This document shows positions 44,207 through 53,392 of a DNA stretch of 64,000 nucleotides, in pieces. The notes under the pieces were generated by a model. It was given only the letters and a program-made list of their open reading frames with translations, was not told the DNA's origin and made no database searches. The DNA is taken from positions 1-64,000 of the forward strand of contig JAMCWM010000034.1 of NCBI GenBank assembly GCA_023481175.1, read 5' to 3'. Each line of letters starts with the position of its first letter. Within the stretch, counting starts at the first letter, position 1. This stretch comes from Nitrospirota bacterium (GTDB lineage Bacteria > Nitrospirota > Leptospirillia > Leptospirillales > Leptospirillaceae). The translations under genes were made by a program, and so were the position numbers.

Positions 44207-45247
44207 GTGTCCGGAAAAAAAATTCTGCTTCTGTGTCTTCTTCCCATGGGCGGACTGCTCGCAGGGGGACCCTTGGCCTTTAGGGCCTGGGCCCTTGAGG
44301 GTCCGCTTGTCCCTGTTTTTTCCCGTTCCCTCCCCGAAAGCCGTGTCACCCTCGCCTCCGGAGGGGGCCGGCTCTTTCTCCTCTCCCAAAAGGCCGGTTC
44401 GCTCTTCCGGCTCGATCCGTGGACCGGGACGCTTTTCCTCCGGATTTCCGGACTCGAAAATCCCCGGGATCTGGCCGTCGGCCGTTTCGGAAACCGGCTC
44501 CTCGTGGATCTCGATTCGAGCCGCTCTCTCCTGATTTTCCCGGCCACGGAGGCGGGCCCTCCCCTATTGCGGACCGTCGGACTCAATCCGGGGCAGATTT
44601 TGGGAGGAGCGGACAACCGGTACTATCTTGTCGCCCGGGCGGTCCATATCCTGTACGCTCTGGATCCCGACCGTTATCGTCCCCGGGACTGGATCGCTGT
44701 GGGCGATGTCTTCCGGAGGGTGACTTCTGGCATGGATGGTCACCTCTGGCTCCCACTTTTCCGTTCGGACGAGGTCATGGAGGTGGGAACCTCCCCGTTT
44801 GTCGTTCTCCGGAAAATCGATCTTGACAGATGCTCCGGTCCGGTTCGGGTGTTTCCTCTCTCCTCCGGCGGATTTCTGGCCGGATGTCGGGACGCCCTCG
44901 TCCGGGAAGATCCCTCCGGACAGATCCGAAGATTTCCTTTGAGGGGCGAATTCCGCCACGGAGTCCGGGAGATGGTGTTGTCTCCGGGGGGACAGACGGC
45001 CCTGATTCTCTTTCACCGCTCCAGGACAATGATTCTTTTCGATATTTCCGCCATGAAAGGGATTTCCCGCTACCATCTCCCGTATCGCCCCCGCCGCTTG
45101 TATATTTTCCCCAATTGGCCTATTCTTTTCGTGGTGATGAATGATCCGGACCATGAAATGACGAGGCTTTTCGGATACAGGTTAACGGATTTTCATGGTC
45201 AGTCGGCTACTGTTTCAGTCACCTACCATAAAAGGAAGGAAAAATGA
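44207..45247 (+). CDS. Exported beta-propeller-like protein
   Basis: A 346-residue protein with an N-terminal signal (KILLLCLLPMGGLLAG, cleavage near AWALEG). Repeated strands of the form LFRLDPWTG, GLENPRDLAVGRFGNRLLVD, ILYALDPDRYRPRDW and GMDGHLWLPLFRSDEV fit a YVTN/NHL-like propeller of about six blades. No catalytic residues recognised. The GTG start has only a weak ribosome site. Its stop overlaps the fabI start (ATGA). Confidence 0.65.
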   Translation: MSGKKILLLCLLPMGGLLAGGPLAFRAWALEGPLVPVFSRSLPESRVTLASGGGRLFLLSQKAGSLFRLDPWTGTLFLRISGLENPRDLAVGRFGNRLLVDLDSSRSLLIFPATEAGPPLLRTVGLNPGQILGGADNRYYLVARAVHILYALDPDRYRPRDWIAVGDVFRRVTSGMDGHLWLPLFRSDEVMEVGTSPFVVLRKIDLDRCSGPVRVFPLSSGGFLAGCRDALVREDPSGQIRRFPLRGEFRHGVREMVLSPGGQTALILFHRSRTMILFDISAMKGISRYHLPYRPRRLYIFPNWPILFVVMNDPDHEMTRLFGYRLTDFHGQSATVSVTYHKRKEK

Positions 45248-46065
45248 CCCCTCCCTCTTCCGGTATCCTTTCATCAGCCTCTTCCCTTCTTTCCGGACGT
45301 CATATTCTTGTCACAGGTGTTGCCAACCGGTGGTCGATCGCCTGGGCTGTCGTCCAGTCGGTTGTCAAAAACGGCGGCCGGGTGACCCTGACCTATCAGG
45401 GGGAATCACAGAAGGATTCCATCGCTAAGCTTATGGAGGAACTTCCGGAGGAGAATCGGTCGAGCCTTCTGCTTCCTCTGGACGTGAGAAATGACGGAGA
45501 GGTGGCGAAAGTGGCGGAAAGGCTCCGCTCCGAAGGCCTCACCCTGGATGGCCTTGTCCACAGCATTGCGTTTGCAAAGCGGGAAGAGCTGGACGGGGCG
45601 TTCCTCGACACAAGCCGGGAGGGATTTCTCATGGCCCAGGAGATCAGCGCCTACTCCCTGGTCGTTCTGTGCCGGGCCTTCGCTCCGCTTATGGCCTCCG
45701 GGGCCTCCATCGTCGCCATGACCTATCTGGGGTCGGAGAGGATCGTTCCCCACTACAATGTCATGGGCGCGGCCAAGGCCGCGCTGGAAGCCTCGGTGCG
45801 CTATCTGGCCTATGATCTCGGTTCCTCCGGAATCCGGGTCAATGCCGTGAGCGCAGGGCCGATCAAGACCGCCTCCGGTCGAGCCATCAAGGGATTCATC
45901 GACATGCAGAAGGCGGTTGCAGCGCGGGCTCCCCTCAAGGGACAGGATCTGACTTCGGAAGAGGTGGCCGATGCCACGGCCGCCCTTCTCTCTCCTCTCA
46001 TGAGGGCGGTGACGGGAGAGGTTCTCTTCGTGGATCTGGGCTATCGACAAATGGGAATGGTTTGA
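45244..46065 (+). CDS. fabI: Enoyl-[acyl-carrier-protein] reductase (NADH), FabI type
   Basis: Last step of each fatty acid elongation cycle. An SDR fold with the FabI variant glycine motif VTGVANRWSIAWAV, HSIAFAKREELDGAF, and MTYLGSERIVPHYNVMGAAK with the Tyr-x6-Lys pair. RVNAVSAGPIKTASGRAIKG and a C-terminal VDLGYRQMGM complete it. 273 residues. AGGAAGG precedes the ATG. Confidence 0.95.
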   Translation: MTPPSSGILSSASSLLSGRHILVTGVANRWSIAWAVVQSVVKNGGRVTLTYQGESQKDSIAKLMEELPEENRSSLLLPLDVRNDGEVAKVAERLRSEGLTLDGLVHSIAFAKREELDGAFLDTSREGFLMAQEISAYSLVVLCRAFAPLMASGASIVAMTYLGSERIVPHYNVMGAAKAALEASVRYLAYDLGSSGIRVNAVSAGPIKTASGRAIKGFIDMQKAVAARAPLKGQDLTSEEVADATAALLSPLMRAVTGEVLFVDLGYRQMGMV

Positions 46066-46182
46066 CCTGTCCCGATCGGAGGTGTTCGGGGGCTTTGCCT
46101 GCTCCGGGACAACGAAAAATCAGGGCGGGTAGACATCATGTCCCGCCGAGAAAATGATGGATGACCTATTGGGGGGATTCTC

Positions 46183-47115
46183 ATGGGCGAAGAGGTCACG
46201 TACAGGGTCGGTATCCCTGTCCTGGGGCTCCGGGGCGAAAACTTCGGGCGTCTTGAAAAAGTCCTTTTTTCCGAATCCCGGCATCATGTAACCGGCCTGG
46301 TCGTCCGCTCTCTCGATTCCCTCCACATCGTCTCCCTTGAAAAGGTCACATCGGTCAGCGGGACGGAGATTCGCACCCGGCTCACCGCCCAGGAGCTTCA
46401 TCAATCCCCGGCCTTTGATCCGACGCAGTATGAAGAGGTCCCCCCTTGGTTCTTCCCTCCGGGTCATCACATCGAACTGGGGGCCCTCGTCACGATCAAG
46501 CCCTTGGATGTGAGGGAGCTGGGCGAGTCCGAGGCCCTCTCCCGGCGGACCTTCATGGGGAAGTCGGTGGCGCTCCTGGCCACGGCCATCGGTGTCAGCC
46601 TCCTCGTGCCGATCGGAGGGTATATCATGGCGGCGGCCACAACGCCCGTGACCGACAACTGGCGCGACCTCGGCGTGAAGCTTCAGGATCTTCCCCTTGA
46701 CGAACCGGTCCAGAAGCCCTTCCGGGCCGTCTCCGTGAGCGGGTGGATGCGCGTTCCCGAAGAACGCTCCGTCTGGCTCATTCGTCATTCCGGAGTCTCG
46801 GACATCTGGTCCGAATCGGAGGACGAGAAGTTGAATCTCGATTCTCCTCTCGAAAAAAGCCATTCCGATCCCCGGTTGACCGTTCTTTCTCCGGTCTGCC
46901 CCCATTTGGGGTGCGAACCCCAGTGGCACAAGGGGCAAAAGCTCTTCATCTGTCCCTGCCACCATTCCATCTACCAGCTGAACGGGAAACGGATCGGGGG
47001 CCCGGCGCCGCGTCCGATGGACCAGCTTCCGGTCCGGATCGCCCCGGACGGTTCGATTTCGGTTATCTATGAACAGTTCGCCATCGGAATCGCCGCCAAG
47101 GTTCGCCTCGCCTGA
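46183..47115 (+). CDS. Rieske iron-sulfur protein with N-terminal PRC-barrel-like domain
   Basis: Iron-sulfur subunit of a bc-type quinol oxidoreductase, 310 residues. Residues 1-78 resemble a PRC-barrel (GLRGENFGRLEKVLFSESRH, VTGLVVRS). A twin-arginine-like anchor follows (S-RR-TFMGKS at 120-127, then a hydrophobic helix to about 152). The Rieske domain has C239-P-H241-LGC244 and C257-P-C259-H260-H: cluster ligands C239, H241, C257 and H260, with the C244/C259 disulfide. Most relatives have Gly after H260; here it is His261. The cytochrome b gene follows 17 bases later. Confidence 0.88.
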   Translation: MGEEVTYRVGIPVLGLRGENFGRLEKVLFSESRHHVTGLVVRSLDSLHIVSLEKVTSVSGTEIRTRLTAQELHQSPAFDPTQYEEVPPWFFPPGHHIELGALVTIKPLDVRELGESEALSRRTFMGKSVALLATAIGVSLLVPIGGYIMAAATTPVTDNWRDLGVKLQDLPLDEPVQKPFRAVSVSGWMRVPEERSVWLIRHSGVSDIWSESEDEKLNLDSPLEKSHSDPRLTVLSPVCPHLGCEPQWHKGQKLFICPCHHSIYQLNGKRIGGPAPRPMDQLPVRIAPDGSISVIYEQFAIGIAAKVRLA

Positions 47116-47132
47116 GGGAAGGAGTGTCGCCA

Positions 47133-48500
47133 GTGGGACAGAAAATCGTGGACTACCTTGAGGAACGGGTCCGGATCCGGGCCCTCATGAGCTTTCTCCT
47201 GAATGAACCGATTCCCGGGGGATCGCGCTGGGCCTATATTCCGGGATCCATGGTCCTCTTCGTTTTGATCCTGCAGTTCATCACCGGCATGATGCTGGCC
47301 TTCTACTACGGCGGGACTCCGGACCACGCATGGGACAGCGTCAACTACATCGACCACCTGACCTACCGGGGGGTGCCGGTCGGGCGCCTGATCCGGGGAA
47401 TCCATTACTGGGGCTCCTCGATCATGGTCATCGCCGTCGGCATCCATCTTCTGCAGGTCTTCCTCTGGGGAGCCTACAAGAGACCCCGGGAGATCATGTG
47501 GCTGGTGGGCACGGTCCTTCTCGCGCTCACGATGACCGCCGCCTTTTCGGGGTATCTTCTTCCCTGGGACGAGCGGGCCTATTGGGGGACAATCGTCGGA
47601 ACCAACATGATCGGTCTCGTTCCCTTGGTGGGGGAGATCATCAAGGATGCCATCCGCGGAGGGGTGGGGCTGGGGGCCCTGACCCTTTCCCACTTTTTCA
47701 CGATCCACACCATGATCCTTCCGACCCTTTTCATCCTTTTCGTCCTGTTGCACATGGTGATTTTTCGGCGCGTGGGGCCGGCCGGTCCCTTTTCGGGATC
47801 GCCGGAGCAGCTTGAGGCGACGAAGGATACCTTCTACCCCCGTCAGGTTCTGATGGACTCCTTCGGCATGATGGGGGTCTTCCTTCTGATCGTGGTTCTC
47901 GCGATTCTCAGGCCTCCCGGCCTCGAAGCGGTGGCGAATCCCTCCAATGCGGCCTACAGTCCCACCCCGGCCTGGTATTTCGACTGGATCTTCCAGCTTC
48001 TGAAGATGATCCGCCCCGAAATCGTGGGAGTCGTGGGGCTGCCCGTCCTGATTGCGGTCGTCCTGGTGCTTCTGCCGTTCCTCGACAAGAAACCTGTCCG
48101 GTCACCCTTCCGACGGCCCCTTTCCGTCCTGTCGACCCTTTTTGTCCTGGGCTCGATGGTGGTTCTTTCCCTGATGGCGGAAAACGGATACAAGAAGCTG
48201 GTGGATGTGGACAGGGCCGCCATGGTCCGCGGCCAGGCGGTTTTCAACCAGTCCGGATGCATCGGATGCCATACCGTCTTCGGAAAGGGAGGAAAGATCG
48301 GTCCGGACCTGTCGGAAGAGGGACTCGTCGGACATTCCGAACACTGGCTTACGGTCCAGTTCGTGAATTCCAAGGCCCATTTTCCGGACTCGATCATGCC
48401 GGACTTCACCTATCTGACAAAACAGCAGCAGCACGATCTGGCGATGTACATCTCCTCGCTGGGACGGATGGGATGGCCCGATCCCACAAAGTCTCAATAG
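47133..48500 (+). CDS. Cytochrome b (b6/subunit IV) fused to C-terminal cytochrome c
   Basis: Core of the quinol:cytochrome c oxidoreductase, 455 residues. Cytochrome b helices carry the haem ligands H91/H105 and H192/H207; the second pair has 14 intervening residues, as in b6f-type proteins. The subunit IV part has PAWY (279-282) where PEWY is usual. After the last helix a periplasmic haem c domain follows (CIGCH 376-380, Met422 in SIMPDF). GTG 47133 has AAGGAG eight bases upstream, better than GTG 47124. It would pass electrons from quinol through Rieske to its own haem c, or run in reverse for uphill quinone reduction. Confidence 0.92.
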   Translation: MGQKIVDYLEERVRIRALMSFLLNEPIPGGSRWAYIPGSMVLFVLILQFITGMMLAFYYGGTPDHAWDSVNYIDHLTYRGVPVGRLIRGIHYWGSSIMVIAVGIHLLQVFLWGAYKRPREIMWLVGTVLLALTMTAAFSGYLLPWDERAYWGTIVGTNMIGLVPLVGEIIKDAIRGGVGLGALTLSHFFTIHTMILPTLFILFVLLHMVIFRRVGPAGPFSGSPEQLEATKDTFYPRQVLMDSFGMMGVFLLIVVLAILRPPGLEAVANPSNAAYSPTPAWYFDWIFQLLKMIRPEIVGVVGLPVLIAVVLVLLPFLDKKPVRSPFRRPLSVLSTLFVLGSMVVLSLMAENGYKKLVDVDRAAMVRGQAVFNQSGCIGCHTVFGKGGKIGPDLSEEGLVGHSEHWLTVQFVNSKAHFPDSIMPDFTYLTKQQQHDLAMYISSLGRMGWPDPTKSQ

Positions 48501-48560
48501 GAGAAAGTCCGGAAAAGGGTCCTCTTCGGGGCTTCCCTCCCGAAGAGGCGGTCCCTGCTG

Positions 48561-48812
48561 TTACCGGGAGGACATGAGAAGGGAGATGGCTCGCGGCTTT
48601 TCGGGAACACCGACGAAATAGGGGCGGTCGTTCACCAACGAGGTCGGAACGGACTTGATGTTGTACCTCTCGGCAAGCTCCTTCCCGCGGGGACTGTCTA
48701 TATCGATCTCCTCGTAGTTGAATGGAATTTCCTGTCTCAGCCGCTTCCAGAAACTCTTGGCGGCCGGGCAGGAGGGACACCAGCTTGCATAGATCAGCTT
48801 GACTCTTGCCAT
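48561..48812 (-). CDS. Glutaredoxin/thioredoxin-like small redox protein
   Basis: An 83-residue thioredoxin-fold protein: KLIYASWCPSCPAAKSFWKR with C12-P-S-C15, and the cis-proline motif NIKSVPTSLVNDRPY. Length and spacing are glutaredoxin-like, but CPSC is not the usual CPYC. AAGGAGTCACTG precedes ATG 48812; the longer upstream frame is not needed. It is convergent with the cytochrome b operon. Confidence 0.85.
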   Translation of the reverse strand: MARVKLIYASWCPSCPAAKSFWKRLRQEIPFNYEEIDIDSPRGKELAERYNIKSVPTSLVNDRPYFVGVPEKPRAISLLMSSR

Positions 48813-48923
48813 CAGTGACTCCTTACGGTGATCGGAGGTTTTCGGGGATCGTTCTCTCCAGTATAATGGAGAATCATGGCCTGATCCATGTGGGGAGACA
48901 GGAATCGCAAGGAGGGAGACGAA

Positions 48924-49109
48924 ATGGATTATAGGGCAATGGTGTGGGGAGGACTCGGGGGGGCGGCCTTCGGGTTTCTTCTGAGCTCCTATCTGAGTCG
49001 CGAGGGATGCGGAGCCGTGGCCTGCCGCATCAACCGGAGTCCGAAGGTGGCCACGGTCTATTACGGGGTGATCGGAGCCTCTCTCGGGTTGACGCTCCAT
49101 GCCTTCTAG
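48924..49109 (+). CDS. Small membrane protein, DUF6132-like
   Basis: A 61-residue protein with two hydrophobic helices around a loop carrying two cysteines (GCGAVACRINRSPKVATVYY). The form LGAAFGF...GC...C-x-I...P-x-VATVYYGVIGA matches what I know of DUF6132-type proteins. GGAGGGAGACGAA precedes ATG 48924. Overlaps ridA by 11 bases. Confidence 0.6.
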   Translation: MDYRAMVWGGLGGAAFGFLLSSYLSREGCGAVACRINRSPKVATVYYGVIGASLGLTLHAF

Positions 49110-49521
49110 GCCGGGGGAAGGTCGCCGTGTCATCGGGGGAGCGCCGGGATCCTCCCCGCCCGTTGGACCCTACAGCCCGGGAATCGAGGCCGGAGGATGG
49201 CTCTTCCTCTCAGGGCAGATCGCCCTCGAGGCCGGAGGAAGAATCGTTCCGGGAGGAGTTGCGGCCGAGGCCGCTCTCATCTTTGAGCGCCTCGGGGCCA
49301 TGCTCGCCCAGGCGGGATACCGTCCCTCCGATGTCGTGAAGCTGACCCTCTATCTGACCGATCTCTCCTCCTTTCAGACGGTCAATGACGCCTGTGCCGC
49401 ATTTTTCAGCGCGCCCTATCCGGCGAGAGTGACTGTGGGGGTTTCGGCGTTGCCCAAGGGTGCGAATCTTGAGGTCGACGTCATTGCATGGAAGGGGATG
49501 GAGAATCGGGAGAATGGGTAA
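49099..49521 (+). CDS. RidA/YjgF-family imine/enamine deaminase
   Basis: Hydrolyses reactive enamine/imine intermediates. A 140-residue protein with GPYSPGIEAGGWLFLSGQIA, a block ending SDVVKLTLYLTDLSSF, and PARVTVGVSALPKGANLEVD followed by VIAWKG. The usual arginine before VTVGVSALP is present (PARVTV), which supports deaminase activity. The N-terminal 20 residues are an unusual R/G-rich extension, and the ATG start lies within the preceding gene. Confidence 0.88.
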   Translation: MPSRPGEGRRVIGGAPGSSPPVGPYSPGIEAGGWLFLSGQIALEAGGRIVPGGVAAEAALIFERLGAMLAQAGYRPSDVVKLTLYLTDLSSFQTVNDACAAFFSAPYPARVTVGVSALPKGANLEVDVIAWKGMENRENG

Positions 49522-49574
49522 GGAAGAATCCCTTTCGGCCCTGGTTTTCAGGGCCAAAAGGGGAGGTGTCATGG

Positions 49575-49766
49575 CTAGATGGCCTTCTGAATCTTGCCGC
49601 TTCTGATGCAGCGGGTGCAGACGCGGACGCGCCGGGGCTGCCCTTCGACAAGGGCCCTGACGGTCTGGAGATTGGGTTTGAAAAATCTTTTTGAGACGCG
49701 GTGAGAGTGGCTGATCTGGTTCCCGACCACCTTCGCCTTTCCACATACGAAACAGCACGCTGCCAT
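49575..49766 (-). CDS. rpmB: 50S ribosomal protein bL28 (zinc-binding form)
   Basis: A 63-residue L28: CCFVCGKAKVVGNQISHSHR, then KRFFKPNLQTVRALVEGQPR and RVRVCTRCIRSGKIQKA. The C-x2-C pairs at residues 5/8 and in CTRC make this the zinc-containing form. AAGGGGAGAAAAA precedes the ATG. It stands alone between ridA and recG, divergent from recG. Confidence 0.95.
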   Translation of the reverse strand: MAACCFVCGKAKVVGNQISHSHRVSKRFFKPNLQTVRALVEGQPRRVRVCTRCIRSGKIQKAI

Positions 49767-49935
49767 TTTTTCTCCCCTTATAAGTCATTAAAATCGAACA
49801 TTCCGGAATTCTACCTGACACACCGGGCACAAATCAACCCGGTCCCGATCTTCGGACAAGGAAGGCCGGGCCTGCTATAATGGCCTGAAAACGGCCCTTG
49901 GCCGGAAGCCACCATCCCAAACCCCGGGGAGTTCC

Positions 49936-52092
49936 TTGTCCGGCATCGCCTTAAGGCCCCTCAAGCTGACCGCAGGTCTCGACCAGTGTCCTGCCATCGG
50001 TCCCCGCCGCCTAGCCCGGCTCGAGCGTCGAGGAATCCGGAATGTCCTCGACCTTCTCTACACCTTTCCCTTCCGCTATGAGGACAGGAGGGTCCGGGTT
50101 ACCATCGCCGACCTGCGCGAAGGGACCGAAACAGGGCTTCTGGCCACGGTGCGAACCATCAGGAAAAAAATTGTTCCGAAGCTCCGGGCACCGGTCATCG
50201 AGGCGGAAATCTTCGACCGGACAGGAAGCCTGCCTGTCGTCTGGTTCGGCCAGGAATATCTTTTGAAGCACCTTTCCGGAGGGACACAGGCGTTTTTCTT
50301 CGGGAAAATCGAGTACTCCCGCTATTCCCGGTCTTTGGTCCTGAAGTCTCCGGTGACTGAAACCGTCGATCCGGAGGAGGGGTTCAGGAAATCCTACCAT
50401 GTGGGCCGGATTGTTCCGGTCTACCGGGAGGAGGAAGGGATCTCGTCGGCGGTCTTCCGAAGGCTTGCCGGAGACGTCCTTCGCTCGCTCTGGGGGGAGA
50501 CCTTTGATCCCTTGCCTCCGGAGGTGCGAAAGGACGCGGGTCTGATGGAGTGGTTCCCGGCCATTGTCGAGATGCATTTTCCCAAGGAAACGGACCGCCC
50601 CCTGGAGGAGCTCCTCACGCCGGATTACCCCCCCCGATCCCGCCTGATATTCGAGGAGTTCTTCCTTCTCGAGTACCTCATGATGGTCCGCAGAAAAAGC
50701 ATTCTCGTTTCCGGACGCTCCTGGGAGCTCCCTCCGGAGGGGGATCGGCCTGTCGAAGCCTTTGAACGGGGCCTTCCCTTTCCCCTGACCAGGGCTCAGC
50801 GTCTGGCCTGCCGCGACATTCTTGGAGACCTCGCTTCGACCCATCCCATGAACCGGTTTCTTCTGGGGGATGTGGGCTCCGGAAAGACGCTCGTCGCCGC
50901 CTTTGCCATCCTCCAGGCCCTCCGCTCAGGCCGCCAGGCGGCCTTTCTTGCCCCGACAGAAATTTTGGCCCAACAGCATGCCAGGACGCTTGGCCAGGTC
51001 TTCGGGCCCGCCGGGGGAAAAGACAACGCCTTCCTGCCGGTCCTTCTCTCCCAGTCGGTCCGCGGAGGGGAGCGGAGGCGTATCCTGTCTTCCCTTGCCT
51101 CCGGGGAGCAGAAACTTGTGGTGGGAACCCATGCCATCCTTGAGGAGGGCGTTCCCTTCCATTCCTTGGGAATGGTCGTCATCGACGAGCAGCACAAGTT
51201 CGGTGTGGCCCAGCGGCGGGCCCTGGCGACGAAGGGACAAAGTCCCGATGTCCTGGTCATGACGGCGACCCCCATACCACGGTCGCTGGCGCTCTCCTAT
51301 TATGGGGACCTTGAGATTTCTCTTCTTGACGAGCTTCCTCCGGGGCGCCAGCCCGTGACGACCCGCGTGCTGAAGGATTCCGGAGAGTCCTTCTGGAGGC
51401 AAAAGATCCTTCCGGTCCTCCGGAGAAAGGAGCAGGTCTTTGTCGTCTTTCCCCTGATCGAGGAATCGGACACCGTTGAGGCCAAAAATGCCACGGAGGC
51501 CCATGTCACCCTTTCAGCACTCTTTCCGGAATATCGGGTCGCTCTCCTGACGGGACGGATGGAGGGAGAGGAGAAGGATGCCGTCATGGAAGGCTTCCGG
51601 AAAGGGGATTTTTCCATCCTCGTGGCGACGACGGTCATCGAGGTCGGGGTCGATATCCCCAATGCCACGATCATGATCGTGGAAAATGCCGAACGTTTCG
51701 GCCTGGCGCAGTTGCATCAGCTTCGCGGACGGATCGGTCGGGGAGGACTGCCGGGCACCTTTTACCTTGTTCCGGGGCCCTCGACGGGCGAGGAGGGTCG
51801 CCAGAGGCTCAAGATCCTCGAGACCTATTCGGACGGTTTTCATGTGGCCGAAGAGGATCTTCGGATGCGCGGGCCCGGCGAGTTCATGGGGGTCCGCCAA
51901 TCGGGCTTGCCGATGTTTGCCCTGGCCGATCTCGTCCGGGATACCGGGGTTCTTGTCAGGGCTCGGGAGGCGGCCTCCCGCTTTGTCGGCGAGGCTGAAG
52001 GAAGGACGGAGTCGGCCTGGGAGCGTTCCCGGCTCGAGGAGTTTATCCGGCTCCGGTACAAGAACGTGGATCAGTGGCTTTCGACCAGGTGA
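49936..52092 (+). CDS. recG: ATP-dependent DNA helicase RecG
   Basis: Branch-migration helicase for stalled forks and Holliday junctions. The N-terminal wedge/OB domain (about 1-250) starts with a helix-hairpin-helix-like GPRRLARLERRGIRNVLDLL. The helicase has Walker A LLGDVGSGKTLVA, DEQHKFGV (the usual form is DEQHRFGV), TATPIPRSLAL, VATTVIEVGVDIPNATIMIV and QLRGRIGRG. 718 residues. TTG start after GGGGAG. The C-terminal wedge motif GEFMGVRQSGLP is present. Confidence 0.95.
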   Translation: MSGIALRPLKLTAGLDQCPAIGPRRLARLERRGIRNVLDLLYTFPFRYEDRRVRVTIADLREGTETGLLATVRTIRKKIVPKLRAPVIEAEIFDRTGSLPVVWFGQEYLLKHLSGGTQAFFFGKIEYSRYSRSLVLKSPVTETVDPEEGFRKSYHVGRIVPVYREEEGISSAVFRRLAGDVLRSLWGETFDPLPPEVRKDAGLMEWFPAIVEMHFPKETDRPLEELLTPDYPPRSRLIFEEFFLLEYLMMVRRKSILVSGRSWELPPEGDRPVEAFERGLPFPLTRAQRLACRDILGDLASTHPMNRFLLGDVGSGKTLVAAFAILQALRSGRQAAFLAPTEILAQQHARTLGQVFGPAGGKDNAFLPVLLSQSVRGGERRRILSSLASGEQKLVVGTHAILEEGVPFHSLGMVVIDEQHKFGVAQRRALATKGQSPDVLVMTATPIPRSLALSYYGDLEISLLDELPPGRQPVTTRVLKDSGESFWRQKILPVLRRKEQVFVVFPLIEESDTVEAKNATEAHVTLSALFPEYRVALLTGRMEGEEKDAVMEGFRKGDFSILVATTVIEVGVDIPNATIMIVENAERFGLAQLHQLRGRIGRGGLPGTFYLVPGPSTGEEGRQRLKILETYSDGFHVAEEDLRMRGPGEFMGVRQSGLPMFALADLVRDTGVLVRAREAASRFVGEAEGRTESAWERSRLEEFIRLRYKNVDQWLSTR

Positions 52093-52103
52093 AGGAGAAT
52101 CGG

Positions 52104-52436
52104 ATGGAGAGGAACTATGCCCGCGGGGTGGGCCGCGGACTCAGGCGGGCGGGCCGCTCGTTCGGAAGAAATGCTGTGCGCTTCTTCCATCTTGATGACA
52201 TGTTGCGCAAGGGAATCCGCCGGAGATTGCTCGACCGGAATCTCGAAGAGGGATACCGGGACCTGGGAGAGTTCCTGTACATGCGTCTTCAGGGAGAGTC
52301 CCTGGCAGAAGGAGATCTTGCCTTGCTGGATCTCATGCGTACCGAAATTGCCCGCATGGAGGAGGAAAGAAAGGCCCTCGCGACCTTTTCCGGGAAGAAG
52401 AGGGCGGCTTTTGGAAAGAAAGGGCTGGCCGAATGA
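52104..52436 (+). CDS. Hypothetical basic protein, 110 residues
   Basis: ATG 52104 has AAGGAGAATCGG upstream, giving MERNYARGVGRGLRRAGRSF. The first 50 residues are rich in R and G; the rest is a charged helix (LLDLMRTEIARMEEERKALA). The R-rich start suggests nucleic-acid or membrane-surface contact, which is only inference. No known family. It overlaps the ppx start by four bases. Confidence 0.6.
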   Translation: MERNYARGVGRGLRRAGRSFGRNAVRFFHLDDMLRKGIRRRLLDRNLEEGYRDLGEFLYMRLQGESLAEGDLALLDLMRTEIARMEEERKALATFSGKKRAAFGKKGLAE

Positions 52437-53392
52437 GTCCTGCGAAGAAGATCGCGGTGGTGGATATCGGGACGAACTCTGTCCGTCTTGTGGTTGCCCT
52501 GGCCAATGGTCGACGGATCGAGAGCGTTCTTTTTCAGGATGGGAGGATTACCCGGCTGGGGGAAGGGCTGGCGGAACACGGTCAGATTTCCCGGGGGGCG
52601 GTGGACCGGACGGTGTCGGTTCTTTCCGTCTATGCGGGTCATATCCGCTCCTATGCCCCAGATTGTGCTCTGTACGTCGGGACCTCGGCCCTGCGCCAGG
52701 CCGAGAACCGCGAGGAAGTTCTCGCAAGGTTCGAGCGGGAGGCCGGGATCCCGGTCCGGATCATTTCCGGGGAAGAGGAGGCCGCCCTCACCTACCGGGG
52801 AGCCCTCCTTGACCTTGACGAAGCCCAGGGACCCTTTCTCGTGATCGATATCGGGGGAGGGTCGAGCGAGCTGATCGTCGGCGAGACAGTGCGGAAATTC
52901 TGGAAGGCCTTTTCGGTCGAGGTGGGGGTCGTGACCCTGACGGAAGGGTGGTTCCGGAGCGATCCCCCCTCCGATCAGGAAATCCAGCAGGTCCGGCGGT
53001 ATCTTGAGGAGAGGTTTCGGGAGGTGGTGACCGTGCTGTCTCCCTACCTCACCGCCGGAGTGACTCCCGTCGGAACGGCCGGATCGGTGACGACGATTCT
53101 GGCCATGGTCCGCAAGATGGTTCCCTATGACCCGGCCAGGGTCCACGGCCAGGGGCTGTCGCGCCAGGAAGTGGAGCGTCTGTTCTCCGAAATCCGACCG
53201 ATGAAGGCCAAAGACCGGCTTCTTCTGCCAGGTGTGGAGCGGGGCAGGGAGGACATCATCCTCTCGGGAACCCTGATTCTCTTGTCCCTTCTCGAGTTTG
53301 TCAGGCAGGGAGGACTGGTGGTGTCGGCCTATGGGCTTCGCGAGGGCATTGTTCTGGACCTTTCGGACCCGGGGAGCGAGAGCCTCCTATAG
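52433..53392 (+). CDS. Exopolyphosphatase / pppGpp phosphohydrolase family (Ppx/GppA)
   Basis: An actin-fold hydrolase of polyphosphate or pppGpp. The phosphate-1 motif IAVVDIGTNSVRLVVA, the central IISGEEEAALTYRG, the phosphate-2 motif VIDIGGGSSELIVG, and the adenosine-type motif VGTAGSVTTILAM are intact. The 319 residues give the short form without a C-terminal HD domain. Its 3' end overlaps the convergent TPR gene by six bases. Confidence 0.92.
   Translation: MSPAKKIAVVDIGTNSVRLVVALANGRRIESVLFQDGRITRLGEGLAEHGQISRGAVDRTVSVLSVYAGHIRSYAPDCALYVGTSALRQAENREEVLARFEREAGIPVRIISGEEEAALTYRGALLDLDEAQGPFLVIDIGGGSSELIVGETVRKFWKAFSVEVGVVTLTEGWFRSDPPSDQEIQQVRRYLEERFREVVTVLSPYLTAGVTPVGTAGSVTTILAMVRKMVPYDPARVHGQGLSRQEVERLFSEIRPMKAKDRLLLPGVERGREDIILSGTLILLSLLEFVRQGGLVVSAYGLREGIVLDLSDPGSESLL

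Noticed and set aside
46068-46111. TGTCCCG/CGGGACA inverted repeat after fabI as a terminator
   Set aside because: The loop is about 30 bases and no T-run follows.
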